NCBI GenBank assembly: GCA_002726335.1
Contig: PBSR01000186.1
Coordinates: 1-48,844, forward strand
Length of the DNA: 48,844 bases
Direction: 5' to 3'
Source of the DNA: Gemmatimonadaceae bacterium
Lineage (GTDB): Bacteria; Latescibacterota; UBA2968; UBA8231
The translations under genes were made by a program, and so were the position numbers. Each line of letters opens with the position of its first letter. Within the stretch, counting starts at the first letter, position 1. The notes under the pieces were generated by a model. The model saw only the letters and a list, made by a program, of their open reading frames with translations. It had not been told where the DNA came from and ran no database searches. Shown piece by piece: positions 1-8,235 of this stretch.

Positions 1-528
1 AGGCTCCGGCAGTTCGGTCGACACATCGAGGAGGCTGCCCATGAAGCCCGGGAGAAACCCTCCCACCAGGCTCCAGAGCATGCGTACCGCCACTTGCAGT
101 GCCGACCATAGCACCAGGGCCTCGGCGCGTCGCGAGACAGATGCGTTGTCGGACAGGAACGGAACATGATTGACCCAGATGAAGGCCGTCGCCACGCCGC
201 CGAGGAAGGAGAACGCCAGCAGCGCCACCGGCGTTGTCGAGAGACACAGACCCAACTGCGACACCGCCAGGAGCAGACTCGACGCCACCAGGAAGGGCTT
301 GCGTCCGAGGCGGTCGCTGAGCATGCCGATCGGCAGTGCCAGCAGACCGGTGGCCAACGGCGCCATCCCGGCGACCTGGCCGATGAAGTCCTCCTGATAA
401 CTCAGGCGCAGCAGATACAGGTTGTAGAGCAACGTGAACAACGCCATTCCGGCGTTGATCGAAATACCGTAGAGAAAGAACAGCTTCACATTGCGGTTGA
501 ACTCCCGCAGATGGAAGCTGCTCAGCAC
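1..528 (-). CDS. MFS transporter, N-terminal part (runs off the window)
   Basis: Reading the minus strand from a GTG at 528 gives an open frame to the window edge (about 176 codons, C-terminus missing). It begins VLSSFHLREFNRNVKLF and shows five to six hydrophobic segments. Between the second and third lies GMLSDRLGRKPFL, a good match to the MFS loop 2-3 signature (GxLaDRxGRk), so this is an inner-membrane secondary transporter; the substrate cannot be told. An in-frame TGA lies five codons upstream, which makes the GTG the only good start. A GAGGG about 12 nt upstream is a loose ribosome site. It starts 15 nt after the stop of the AAA ATPase gene, so the two may be co-transcribed. Confidence 0.85.
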   Translation of the reverse strand, partial: MLSSFHLREFNRNVKLFFLYGISINAGMALFTLLYNLYLLRLSYQEDFIGQVAGMAPLATGLLALPIGMLSDRLGRKPFLVASSLLLAVSQLGLCLSTTPVALLAFSFLGGVATAFIWVNHVPFLSDNASVSRRAEALVLWSALQVAVRMLWSLVGGFLPGFMGSLLDVSTELPEP

Positions 529-543
529 GCTAGCGATACACCC

Positions 544-1809
544 TCAACCGACCAGGTCCCAGTGAATCGCCCAATCCTGATCCGACAGCTGGAGGACTTT
601 CTCGGTCGGAGCGATGACGAGCCCATGGGCGATTCGTAAGTGGGGATATGTCTTGCGGAAGGCGGTGATGCCCGACGTGTCGCGTCGTGACGGTGCGCTG
701 GTGGCCTTGAGCTCAATCGGAAAGAACATGCCATCCCGCTCGAGCAACAGATCCACTTCCGCCCCGCCATTGGTCCGCCAATGAAACATCTGTGGCGGCA
801 TCGACATAGCGCCTGCATGCTTGCGGATCTCACCGGCGACTGCCGTCTCGAACAGGGCACCCAACTGTGGATGCCCACCGAGAGCTGCCGGCGAGGAGAG
901 CAACTGTGCGTGGCACGCCAGACCGGTGTCGGCCAGGTACCCCTTTGACTTGCCGCTGACTCGCTTGACGGCATTGCCTGAAAAGGCGGGTACTTCAAAC
1001 CACTGGTAGGCCGCCTTCAGCAACTCCAGCCAGCGCCCCGCAGTCTGGGGTGTGACGCCTAGTCCTCTGCCCAACTGGCTTCGATTGATCTCCTGGGCTG
1101 TGAGTGCGGCACACAGCCGGACGAAGCGGCCGAACAACTGCCAGTCGGACACATCTGCCAGCAGGCGGATGTCGCGTTCGATGTAGGTCCGTTGATAGGC
1201 CGCATGGAAATCAGGGATGACCTCCTGAGCCAGCAAGGTCGCCTCGGGCAGCCCACCGCGCCAAAGGTGCTCGTAGAGCGTCCGGGGCGCGGGCAGTCGA
1301 TGGCGCGGTGAGGTGAGGAACTCCGGATCATCCAGCCAGCGAGCCAGCCAGGATGCGGACGATCCCACCTCCTCGGCCAGACAGAATCCCTCGAGATCCA
1401 GAAACGCGGCGCGACCGGCCAGACTGTCGGCTACGGATGTCAGCACGCTCCATTGCTGTGAGCCGCTGAGGATGTACTGTCCGGGCGATCGATCCTCGTC
1501 GATGCGACGTTTGAGGCTGGCCACCAGTTCGGGGGCATACTGGATCTCGTCGAGAACCAGGGGTGTGCGGTGATTGGAGAGGAACAGATCCGGATCCTGT
1601 CGGGCATTCTCGACATCGACGACCGGATCGAAAACGACGACATCTGCCACTGGCAGATACAGATAGCGCAGCAGGGTCGTTTTGCCCACCTGTCGCGCGC
1701 CAGCGACGACCACTGCAGGAAATGCCCTTGTGAGGTCGCCCAGGCGCCTGGTCAACAGTCGATCTCGATACATACCTTGCATTTCATATATCGCATCACT
1801 GTTTTGCAA
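544..1809 (-). CDS. AAA family ATPase with DUF4143 C-terminus
   Basis: This is a P-loop ATPase of the AAA_14/DUF4143 type, about 421 residues as in the family. The Walker A GARQVGKTT is at residues 37-45, Walker B LVLDEIQ at 84-90 and a sensor-like ILSGSQQW at 113-120. The C-terminal half holds a winged-helix-like stretch and then EVDLLLE...PIELKAT, which resembles a PD-(D/E)XK nuclease core. These proteins are common in accessory regions; some have been linked to defence or toxin-antitoxin loci, but the function of the family is not settled. The TTG at 1809 is the longest start. ATGs at 1782 and 1773 are equally plausible, since family members usually begin close to the MYRDRLL stretch. The gene lies between a toxin-antitoxin pair and an MFS transporter. 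Confidence 0.88.
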   Translation of the reverse strand: MQNSDAIYEMQGMYRDRLLTRRLGDLTRAFPAVVVAGARQVGKTTLLRYLYLPVADVVVFDPVVDVENARQDPDLFLSNHRTPLVLDEIQYAPELVASLKRRIDEDRSPGQYILSGSQQWSVLTSVADSLAGRAAFLDLEGFCLAEEVGSSASWLARWLDDPEFLTSPRHRLPAPRTLYEHLWRGGLPEATLLAQEVIPDFHAAYQRTYIERDIRLLADVSDWQLFGRFVRLCAALTAQEINRSQLGRGLGVTPQTAGRWLELLKAAYQWFEVPAFSGNAVKRVSGKSKGYLADTGLACHAQLLSSPAALGGHPQLGALFETAVAGEIRKHAGAMSMPPQMFHWRTNGGAEVDLLLERDGMFFPIELKATSAPSRRDTSGITAFRKTYPHLRIAHGLVIAPTEKVLQLSDQDWAIHWDLVG

Positions 1810-1843
1810 GGTTTTTTGCGCGGATCAGGTCAGGCGAACGGGG

Positions 1844-2239
1844 TCAACGGTCCTCCAGAGCGAGGATCGCGTCACGAATCCAGGGCAGGAGATGAGAGAA
1901 GTCGCAGTCCCCCTTGTCCAGCAGGCCGATCAGAAACTCGTGAGCTTCTTGTGGGTCGGCCTGAAACCGCCACCCGTTAAGGCGCAGGAACACATCGGTG
2001 GCGAAAAAGGCGACACGCTTGTTGCCATCGACGAAGGGGTGGTTCATCAGCAGCGAATCGAAATGGGCCGCCGCCATCTCGACGATGTCCTTGTAGTATC
2101 CAGTGCGCGGCCGAAAGAGGGCACTCTCCAGGAGCCCGAGGTCGCGAACACCAGCAGCACCACCGAAGGCCTCGATGACCCGCTCGTGGATCACGAGCAC
2201 CTCGTCCAGGCTTAAATACCGGACATAATCATTCGGCAA
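1844..2239 (-). CDS. doc: Doc-like Fic-domain toxin of a type II toxin-antitoxin pair
   Basis: A 131-residue Fic/Doc protein. The active-site motif HPFVDGNKR (67-75) has the His and Asn of Fic enzymes, but Lys where AMP-transferases have the second Gly. That is the Doc pattern; Doc of phage P1 phosphorylates elongation factor Tu and so stops translation. Length and the opening YLSLDEVLVIHERVIEAFGG agree with Doc (death on curing) proteins. The start is a TTG that overlaps the last 11 bp of the antitoxin gene, so translation is probably coupled and the toxin comes second, as expected. Doc usually pairs with a Phd/YefM antitoxin; here the partner is a ribbon-helix-helix protein. The target is inferred from the family only. 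Confidence 0.88.
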   Translation of the reverse strand: MPNDYVRYLSLDEVLVIHERVIEAFGGAAGVRDLGLLESALFRPRTGYYKDIVEMAAAHFDSLLMNHPFVDGNKRVAFFATDVFLRLNGWRFQADPQEAHEFLIGLLDKGDCDFSHLLPWIRDAILALEDR

Positions 2240-2441
2240 GACGCCGGCCCAGTTCCCTGTTCTGGTCGATGGAAGCCCCGAGGTGCTGCAAGACCTCGGG
2301 CCTCACCTGCCGCCGACTGACGAATTCCCTGATCGCCTCCGTAAGAAGCCCGGAGATGCTCTGGTGGGATTCCCGCGACAGCTCCTGCAGGTCCTTCCAA
2401 ACCGTATCCTCAACCTTTGAACTGATCTTAATCGCTGCCAT
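2229..2441 (-). CDS. Ribbon-helix-helix antitoxin paired with Doc
   Basis: A 70-residue protein starting MAAIKISSKVEDTVWKDL. The N-terminal half fits the ribbon-helix-helix DNA-binding fold: one beta strand, then two helices around LQELSRESHQSISGLLTEAI. The charged C-terminal part (QNRELGRRLAE) would be the toxin-neutralising tail. I chose the ATG at 2441 because GGAG lies 7 nt before it; a longer frame opens at 2465 inside the operator and is less likely. It lies first in the pair, overlaps the toxin start by 11 bp, and has a palindrome and promoter directly upstream. It therefore probably represses its own operon, alone or with the toxin. Confidence 0.85.
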   Translation of the reverse strand: MAAIKISSKVEDTVWKDLQELSRESHQSISGLLTEAIREFVSRRQVRPEVLQHLGASIDQNRELGRRLAE

Positions 2442-2452
2442 AGCTGTCTCCT

Positions 2453-2491
2453 CTTGACATGTCAAGATATGTCAAGACGCCACCAAGTCAA
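2453..2491 (-). promoter_or_regulatory. Toxin-antitoxin promoter with 14-bp palindromic operator
   Basis: On the minus strand a -35 box TTGACT (2486-2491) and a -10 box TATCTT (2464-2469) are 16 bp apart, just before the antitoxin gene. The perfect palindrome CTTGACATGTCAAG (2453-2466) overlaps the -10 side, and TGTCAAGA recurs at 2460-2467 and 2470-2477. A ribbon-helix-helix dimer binding here would block RNA polymerase, the usual autoregulation of such modules. Confidence 0.65.
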
Positions 2492-3008
2492 CAGATTGAA
2501 AGGGAGACAACCCGTCGGTGGCGGAACGCTTTGACATGTGCAGTATGTGCAACGCATGCTTGTGGCATGTCACGGAAGATCCAAATACGAAACGTCCCTG
2601 AAGAACTCCATAGGGAGTTGAAGGTCCGCGCCGCCCGCGTGGGGCTTTCGTTGTCAGACTACCTATTGCAGGAATTTCACCGATTCGGATCACCAATATG
2701 GAGATGGCGATCCAGTGGCGAAACTGTAGACACTCCTCTAGGAAAGGGCTCAGCCGTATCGCCCACTTTGGGATATGGTACAGATAGAGCGCTCCTCCGT
2801 CCTTGAGGACTCTTGCTCCTTGACGGATGACCGTCTCCATGTATTGGATGTACTCTGACTCCTTTCTCTTGTCATGGTGACTTCCGTTTTTTCCGTACCT
2901 CTTCCCGAGGTTGAACGGCGGATCCAAGAACACGATGTCTGCACACTTCTCTCGGAGCGAGCTCAGGACACGCAGAGCATCTTCGCAGACGATCTCTCCG
3001 TAGTTCAT
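2472..3008 (-). pseudogene. Truncated site-specific DNA methyltransferase (N-terminal part)
   Basis: The frame starts MNYGEIVCEDALRVLSSL and contains FLDPPFNLGKRYG (27-39), the DPPF/Y catalytic motif IV of adenine-N6 or cytosine-N4 DNA methyltransferases, followed by the usual VLKDGGALYLYHIPKW block. Resemblance ends near residue 103 (about position 2700). After that the frame reads through the antisense of the FitA-like remnant to a chance stop at 2472. The SAM-binding FxGxG motif, normally C-terminal in this (beta) arrangement, is missing, so the enzyme cannot be active as it stands. No restriction endonuclease gene is nearby. Confidence 0.75.
2567..2806 (+). pseudogene. Truncated FitA/VapB-type antitoxin remnant
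   Basis: From the ATG at 2567 the first 36 codons read as a FitA-like ribbon-helix-helix antitoxin (SRKIQIRNVPEELHRELKV, then ARVGLSLSDYLLQE). After about 2674 the frame changes to unrelated sequence antisense to a methyltransferase remnant, and it runs on to a stop at 2806. FitA antitoxins are normally about 80 residues and are followed by a PIN-domain toxin (FitB/VapC); neither the C-terminal toxin-binding tail nor a PIN gene is present. Upstream are TTGACA (2531-2536) and a direct repeat ATGTGCA (2536-2542, 2545-2551), perhaps what is left of its operator. It is probably non-functional as an antitoxin, although the DNA-binding half could still fold. Confidence 0.72.
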
Positions 3009-3176
3009 CTGTGGTCGCAGCGGGCTGAGCCAAAGGCGCCGTAGGCCGCATCAGCGGAGGGCAGGCCTGCCGAACAGAAGGGCCCCGAAGGGGCGAGCGA
3101 CAGGATGTCGCGAGTCGATCGAGCCGGGGAGGCCATCGTCGGAGCCGGCCTCGCTCCCGCGACACCGAACCAACGA
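3009..3176. other. Non-coding stretch with two tandem hairpins after nuoN
   Basis: This 168-bp gap separates the methyltransferase remnant from the nuoN stop. It contains GCCCC-GAA-GGGGC (3082-3094) followed by GCGAC-AGGAT-GTCGC (3097-3111), two perfect short hairpins in a row. Read on the minus strand the first is followed by CCTTCTGTT, a poor U-tract, so it may serve as an imperfect terminator for the nuo operon. The composition (gatcgagccggggagg and similar runs) also suggests a dispersed intergenic repeat. No convincing gene is present. Confidence 0.4.
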
Positions 3177-4607
3177 TCACCCCATCAACGCAGCAACAGC
3201 CTCAACCGACCGCGTCCAGAACCACCCCGGCACCACGCCCATGGCGATGACAAGCCCCGTCGTCCCCCCGGCCACGGCCAGCGTCACCACACCCGTGTGA
3301 ATCGGCTCATCGGTCTGACCCTCGGCGCAGTACGCCTGGCGGATCACGAGCAGATAGTAGTAGAGAGCCACCGCCGAGTTGATCGCCGCCACCAGCACGA
3401 AGGCGAACTGGCCCTGCTCGATGGCCGCTGAGAAGAGGAACCACTTGCCGATGAAACCGACCGTGGGCGGCAGGCCGATCAGACCGAACAGGCCGATCAG
3501 CAAGGTGGCTGCCAGCATGGGTGCACGCTCATGCAGCCCGGCGAGTGATTCGATCGAGACGAGATCCTCGTCCCGCCCCAGCTCCACAACCACGAGGAAA
3601 CACAGCGCTGACATCGCCGCATATCCCAGGGCATAGAATAACGCCGCCGCAAGACCGGTGTCCGACAGTGTCTGGATGCCGATGAGCACGTACCCGGCGT
3701 GAGCCACCGCCGAGTAGCCCAGCAATCGCTTCAGGTCACTCTGTCGCAGAGCGGCCAGGTTACCCAGGGTCATGGCGGCAACACTCATCCACATCAACAC
3801 CTGTGTGGCCAACTCCGCGTCCACTCCGGCCGGTGCAACCAGCGCCGCCACCCGGCAGAGCACGGCGATAGCCGCCACCTTGGACGCCGTCGCCACGAAG
3901 GTCACCACTTCGTGGGGTGCAGCCTGGTAGGTGTCGGGCGCCCAGAAGTGGAAGGGAAAGGCCGCCAGCTTGAACAGGAATCCCGCCAGCACGAGCAGCA
4001 CGGCCAGCCAGAACAGGGGCTGGTCGGACAGCGTGCCCAGCTGAGACGAGATCGCGTTCAGGTAGGTCGAGCCTGTCAGTCCGAAGAGGAAGCTGAGTCC
4101 ATACAGCGTCACGGCGGAGGCCACCATGCCCTGCAGCATGTACTTCGTCGAGCTCTCACCGCTGACATCGCGGCCGCGATGCAAGGCGACGACGATGTAC
4201 ATGGGATAGGCTGCCAGCTCCATCGAGATGTAGAGTGTCACCAGCTCCGTGGCGCTGGCCAGCATCATCATCCCCGTCGTGGCCAGCAACAGGAACATGG
4301 GCAGCTCGGACCAGGCTTCCCGGCTCACCGTGTGCGGTCGGCCGCTGATGGCGGCAACGAACACGAACCCGCCGGCGATGATCGTCTTGACGAACTGGGA
4401 GAAGAAATCGACCTGGTAGATACCCGGAAAGAAGGGCTCGCCTGCCAGAGACCAGGTCCACACACTGGTGGCGATGGCGACGACACCGGACAGCAGCGCC
4501 AGCCCCCACACGACTCCGTAACGGGCGCCGGAGACCTGCGCACCAAACAGCAGGAGCGCCCCCAGCAGGCAGACCGTCTCGGGCAGGAACAACTGCATGT
4601 CGCCCAT
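3177..4607 (-). CDS. nuoN: NADH-quinone oxidoreductase subunit N
   Basis: One of the three antiporter-like membrane subunits of respiratory complex I, which pump protons as quinone is reduced. The 476 residues form about 14 transmembrane segments and match the usual NuoN length. Recognisable parts are the conserved glutamate region LVTLYISMELAAYPMYIVVAL, the amphipathic AAFPFHFWAPDTYQAAP and the terminal LPPTVGFIGKWFLF. The ATG at 4607 shares its A with the TGA of nuoM (TGATG), so translation is coupled; a longer upstream frame is antisense-like and non-membranous. This is the last gene of the operon. Confidence 0.95.
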   Translation of the reverse strand: MGDMQLFLPETVCLLGALLLFGAQVSGARYGVVWGLALLSGVVAIATSVWTWSLAGEPFFPGIYQVDFFSQFVKTIIAGGFVFVAAISGRPHTVSREAWSELPMFLLLATTGMMMLASATELVTLYISMELAAYPMYIVVALHRGRDVSGESSTKYMLQGMVASAVTLYGLSFLFGLTGSTYLNAISSQLGTLSDQPLFWLAVLLVLAGFLFKLAAFPFHFWAPDTYQAAPHEVVTFVATASKVAAIAVLCRVAALVAPAGVDAELATQVLMWMSVAAMTLGNLAALRQSDLKRLLGYSAVAHAGYVLIGIQTLSDTGLAAALFYALGYAAMSALCFLVVVELGRDEDLVSIESLAGLHERAPMLAATLLIGLFGLIGLPPTVGFIGKWFLFSAAIEQGQFAFVLVAAINSAVALYYYLLVIRQAYCAEGQTDEPIHTGVVTLAVAGGTTGLVIAMGVVPGWFWTRSVEAVAALMG

Positions 4608-6085
4608 CAGAAGACCGCCAGTACGGATGTGGTCGTGCCGTCGATGACATCCAGCAGCACCCGCGGGAAGAAGCCGAAGAACACGAGGACCGCCACGAGG
4701 ATGGCCCGCGGCAGAATCTGCCAGCCCTTCAGGTCCATGCTCCGCAGACCCTCCCACTTGTCGTTCACCGGACCGAAGAAAGCCACGCTGAAGACGCGCA
4801 GAATGTAGATCGCCGTGAGCACGAGGCCGACGATGATGGCCACCCCGATGATGGGATAGGTCTTGAGAGCAGCAAGAAAGACGAGAAGTTCGGCCCAGAA
4901 GCTGGCCAGACCCGGCACACCGGCGCCACACAGACCGGCGACGATGAAGATCGATACGGCCCGGGGCATCTGCGATCCGAGACCACCGAAGTCGGCGATG
5001 GTTTTGGAGTGAGCCCGGTCGTAGATGAAGCCGACCGTCGAAAAGAACAGGGCCGTCATGATGCCGTGGGCGAACATCTGGAACACGGCACCATTCAGGG
5101 CGTCCTGACCGGCCTTGCCCAGCACCGCCAGGTTCAACCCGAGCACGACGATCCCCATGTGGGACACGGACGAGAAGCCGATAACGAACTTGAAGTCCGA
5201 CTGACGCATGGCGACGAAAGCGCCGTAGACCACGCCCATGGCGGCCATCGTGGCAAACGTCGGGGCCCAGTACACGGCGCCCACCGGCAACAGCCGGATG
5301 CCCACCGCCAGCACTCCGTAGGCGCCCAGCTTCATCAGCACACCGGCGTGCAGCATCGACACCGCGGAGGGAGCCGCCACGTGTCCCGTCGGTGACCAGC
5401 CATGGAAGGGGAACAGGCCTGCGAGAACTCCGAAACCGAGAAAGACGAAGGGATAGACGAAGATCTGGAAATCTGGATCGAAGGCCTTCTGCGCCAGCAG
5501 AATCATGTTGAACGTGTCGAGGCCGGAGGCGTGGTAGATCGACAGCAGCGCCGGGAACAGCAGCGCTGACCCGGCCAGCAGGAACAGCATGAGCTTCATT
5601 GCCGCATATTCACGATTGCCGCTACCCCAGATCAGGACCAACGGATACATGGGGACCACGGCGACTTCATAGAAGAGGAAGAAGAAGAACAGGTCCTGCG
5701 ACAGGAACACGCCGTAGACACCGATCACGAGCAACAGCATGAAGGCGAAGAACTCCTTCACTCGTGTTTCCAGATCCCACATCGTAAGCACGCCGGTGAA
5801 GAAGACGATGGAATTGAGCATCACCAGGATCGTGCTGAAGCCGTCGACAGCCAGGTGGTAGCTGATGCCGACCTCTGCTACCCACGGGATGATCTCGACA
5901 AACTGGAAACCTCCGGCTACCGTGTCATAGGCACGCCACAGTTGGAAGCTGAGCCCGCCGGCCACCAGTGCCGACAGGGCACTGATCCAGCGCACAACTC
6001 CAGTCAGACGGGGGGGCGTCAGCAGAACGAGCCCGAGGGCCACCACCGGACACAGCAGAATCGCACTCAGCAGGGGCGTGTCCAT
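4607..6085 (-). CDS. nuoM: NADH-quinone oxidoreductase subunit M
   Basis: Complex I membrane subunit M (ND4 homologue), 492 residues, normal for the family. It is an antiporter-like proton channel. Diagnostic segments are DLFFFFLFYEVAVVPMYPLVLIWG, with the essential membrane Glu, AGLFPFHGWSPTGHVAAPSAVSMLHAGVLMKLGAYG (the HAGVLMKLG stretch is typical of NuoM), and the Lys-bearing loop MRQSDFKFVIGFSSVSHMG. About 14 transmembrane helices are evident. It starts only 3 nt after the nuoL stop and its TGA overlaps the nuoN start. Confidence 0.96.
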   Translation of the reverse strand: MDTPLLSAILLCPVVALGLVLLTPPRLTGVVRWISALSALVAGGLSFQLWRAYDTVAGGFQFVEIIPWVAEVGISYHLAVDGFSTILVMLNSIVFFTGVLTMWDLETRVKEFFAFMLLLVIGVYGVFLSQDLFFFFLFYEVAVVPMYPLVLIWGSGNREYAAMKLMLFLLAGSALLFPALLSIYHASGLDTFNMILLAQKAFDPDFQIFVYPFVFLGFGVLAGLFPFHGWSPTGHVAAPSAVSMLHAGVLMKLGAYGVLAVGIRLLPVGAVYWAPTFATMAAMGVVYGAFVAMRQSDFKFVIGFSSVSHMGIVVLGLNLAVLGKAGQDALNGAVFQMFAHGIMTALFFSTVGFIYDRAHSKTIADFGGLGSQMPRAVSIFIVAGLCGAGVPGLASFWAELLVFLAALKTYPIIGVAIIVGLVLTAIYILRVFSVAFFGPVNDKWEGLRSMDLKGWQILPRAILVAVLVFFGFFPRVLLDVIDGTTTSVLAVF

Positions 6086-6088
6086 CGG

Positions 6089-7930
6089 CTACTCTCCACC
6101 CATGCCGAAGTAGACCGCCACGACGCCGATAAGTAGAACCGCCCAGCCGCCGTACATCTGTACCCAGCCGCTCTGCAGACGGGTCGAGCCCGACCCCAGG
6201 CTGAGGATACCGAAGCCGAAGCGGTCATAGTTGCCGTCCAGCAGCCGATCTTCGACGGCGTGCAGGATCGTGGCTACGAGCAGCGTACTGCGTACGATGA
6301 CGGCGTTGTAGAAGGCGTCGACATACCAGCCGTTGGCGAACAGCCGCTCGAGAGCAGGCACGTTTGAGATGAAACCGGTGCGCGCCGCGCCCGCCCTGCC
6401 GTAATCGAGCCACGCCAGCAGTACGCCAACCATCACGACGGCGATGGCCGGCAGCATCGACACCAGGCTGTGATGCGCCGCTTCGATGCCGAGTCCGCGG
6501 GCGATATCCGAACCCCAGAAACCGGCGATGGCGGCGCCGACGGCGAGCAGGGCCACGGGCAGTGCCATACTCCATGGTTCGGCACGGCCGTGCCCCGCGT
6601 GGGTGTCCTCCGCCTCGATCTGAGCCGGTCGGGTCACCAGGAAGATCATGCGGAATGTGTAGTACGCCGTGAGGAAGGCCGCCAGGAAAGCCGCCACCGA
6701 AAAGATGGTGACACCATCGTGACCAAGAGCGGCGAAGATCTCTTCCTTGCTGAAGAATCCACCCAGCGGCGGAATCCCGGCCAGTGCCGCGCCACCCACC
6801 ACCAGGCCCACCGTAGCAAAGCGCATGCGCCGCCCCCCGCCACGACCGATCTCGTCCATCTCGTTCGACTCGAAATGATGGATAAAAAGACCGGAGCAGA
6901 GGAACAGCAGCGCCTTGAAGAGGGCGTGGGTGATCAGATGGAAGACACCGGCGAACAGGCTGCCTGCCGCCAGGCCGAGCAGCATGAACCCGAGCTGGCT
7001 GATTGACGAAAACGCCAGAACTCTCTTGATGTCCGTCGCCACCATGGCCATCGTCGCCGCCAGCAGGGCCGTGATCGAGGCGACGACGAGAATGACACCG
7101 AGTGTCGTCTCCGAGCCCATGAACAGCGGGTGCAGGCGGGCCATGAGATAGACGCCGGCAGCGACCATCGTGGCCGAGTGCAACAGGGCGCTCACCGGGG
7201 TCGGCCCTTCCATGGCATCCGGCAACCAGGTAAACAGTGGGAACTGCGCGCTCTTGCCGACGATACCGATGAAGATCAGCAGCGTGATCGTCGTGAGCAC
7301 GGCCGGTGCCGCCTGTGACACGAGGCCACCATCGGCGGCCAGCAGAGCGGGTATATCGAAATGCCCTGCCACCTGCAGGACCATCAGAACGCCGATAAAC
7401 AGTCCCACGTCGCCGACGCGGGTCATCAGGAAGGCCTTCTTCGCCGCTGCTGTAGCCGACGGCTTCTCGTACCAGAAGCCGATGAGAAAGAAGGAGGCCA
7501 GTCCGACGAGTTCCCAGAAGATGAAGGACTGCAGCAGGTCGACGGCGTAGACAAAGCTGAGCATGGCCCACTCGAACAGCGCCAGCATGGCGAAGTATCG
7601 CGTCTTGCCCGGGTCATGACCCATGTAGCCCAGCGAGTAGATCATCACACACAACGTGATCAGGGCGACAGCCACACCGAACATCAGGCTGATGCCGTCC
7701 AGCAGGAAACCGAATTGAAGTTCCACCTCGCCGCTGACAAACCACAGGTAACGCAGTGGCGCCACCGGTCCCTGAGACAACAGGCTGATGGCGCCCACCA
7801 GGGACAGCGTCCCGCCGGCGATGACGACGATCTGCGCCAACCGCGGCTGGCGCATCAGGAACAGGATGGCCAGCAAGAAGGCGGCAAACGGCGCGAAGGT
7901 CGTCGACAGGATGAGAGTCAGGCTGTCCAT
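6089..7930 (-). CDS. nuoL: NADH-quinone oxidoreductase subunit L
   Basis: Complex I subunit L (ND5 homologue), 613 residues, the largest antiporter-like subunit; it also carries the long lateral helix at the C-terminus. Signatures include FWELVGLASFFLIGFWYEKP, AQFPLFTWLPDAMEGPTPVSALLHSATMVAAGVYLMAR and the channel lysine region ATDIKRVLAFSSISQLG. The ATG overlaps the nuoK stop as TGATG, and nuoM follows 3 nt later. Everything fits a functional subunit; no frameshift or missing block is visible. Confidence 0.96.
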   Translation of the reverse strand: MDSLTLILSTTFAPFAAFLLAILFLMRQPRLAQIVVIAGGTLSLVGAISLLSQGPVAPLRYLWFVSGEVELQFGFLLDGISLMFGVAVALITLCVMIYSLGYMGHDPGKTRYFAMLALFEWAMLSFVYAVDLLQSFIFWELVGLASFFLIGFWYEKPSATAAAKKAFLMTRVGDVGLFIGVLMVLQVAGHFDIPALLAADGGLVSQAAPAVLTTITLLIFIGIVGKSAQFPLFTWLPDAMEGPTPVSALLHSATMVAAGVYLMARLHPLFMGSETTLGVILVVASITALLAATMAMVATDIKRVLAFSSISQLGFMLLGLAAGSLFAGVFHLITHALFKALLFLCSGLFIHHFESNEMDEIGRGGGRRMRFATVGLVVGGAALAGIPPLGGFFSKEEIFAALGHDGVTIFSVAAFLAAFLTAYYTFRMIFLVTRPAQIEAEDTHAGHGRAEPWSMALPVALLAVGAAIAGFWGSDIARGLGIEAAHHSLVSMLPAIAVVMVGVLLAWLDYGRAGAARTGFISNVPALERLFANGWYVDAFYNAVIVRSTLLVATILHAVEDRLLDGNYDRFGFGILSLGSGSTRLQSGWVQMYGGWAVLLIGVVAVYFGMGGE

Positions 7931-8235
7931 CAGCCCTGCAACTCGGTCAACTGTTCAGTATCAATCGTTCGTTGCGTCCGATAGAGATTGAGAATGATGG
8001 ACAGGAAGATGGCCACCTCGGCTGCCGCCAGACCGATGATGATGAGCACGAAGACCTGACCTGTGGCCGGATCGGTCACACTGAACCGATTGAAAGCCAT
8101 CAGATTCAGACTGGCGGCGTTCATCATCAACTCCACACCGATGAGCACGGCGATCAGGTTCCGGTGAGAGAGCACGGCGAACAGTCCGAGGCAGAACAGG
8201 ACGAGACCGAGGGCGAGAAAGGCTTCGAGGGTCAC
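7930..8235 (-). CDS. nuoK: NADH-quinone oxidoreductase subunit K
   Basis: A small three-helix complex I subunit (ND4L homologue), 101 residues. The second helix carries the conserved glutamate in LIGVELMMNAASLNLMAF, and the third has GLAAAEVAIFLSIIL with its second conserved acidic residue. The start is a GTG whose last bases overlap the nuoJ stop (GTGA at 8232-8235). A much longer frame open upstream in the same phase is antisense-like Arg-rich sequence and not part of the protein. The stop overlaps the nuoL ATG. Confidence 0.95.
   Translation of the reverse strand: MTLEAFLALGLVLFCLGLFAVLSHRNLIAVLIGVELMMNAASLNLMAFNRFSVTDPATGQVFVLIIIGLAAAEVAIFLSIILNLYRTQRTIDTEQLTELQG

Noticed and set aside
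3699..4808. A 369-codon plus-strand frame inside nuoN and nuoM
   Set aside because: His/Gln/Gly-rich composition is typical of the antisense of GC-rich membrane-protein genes; no domain and no ribosome site.
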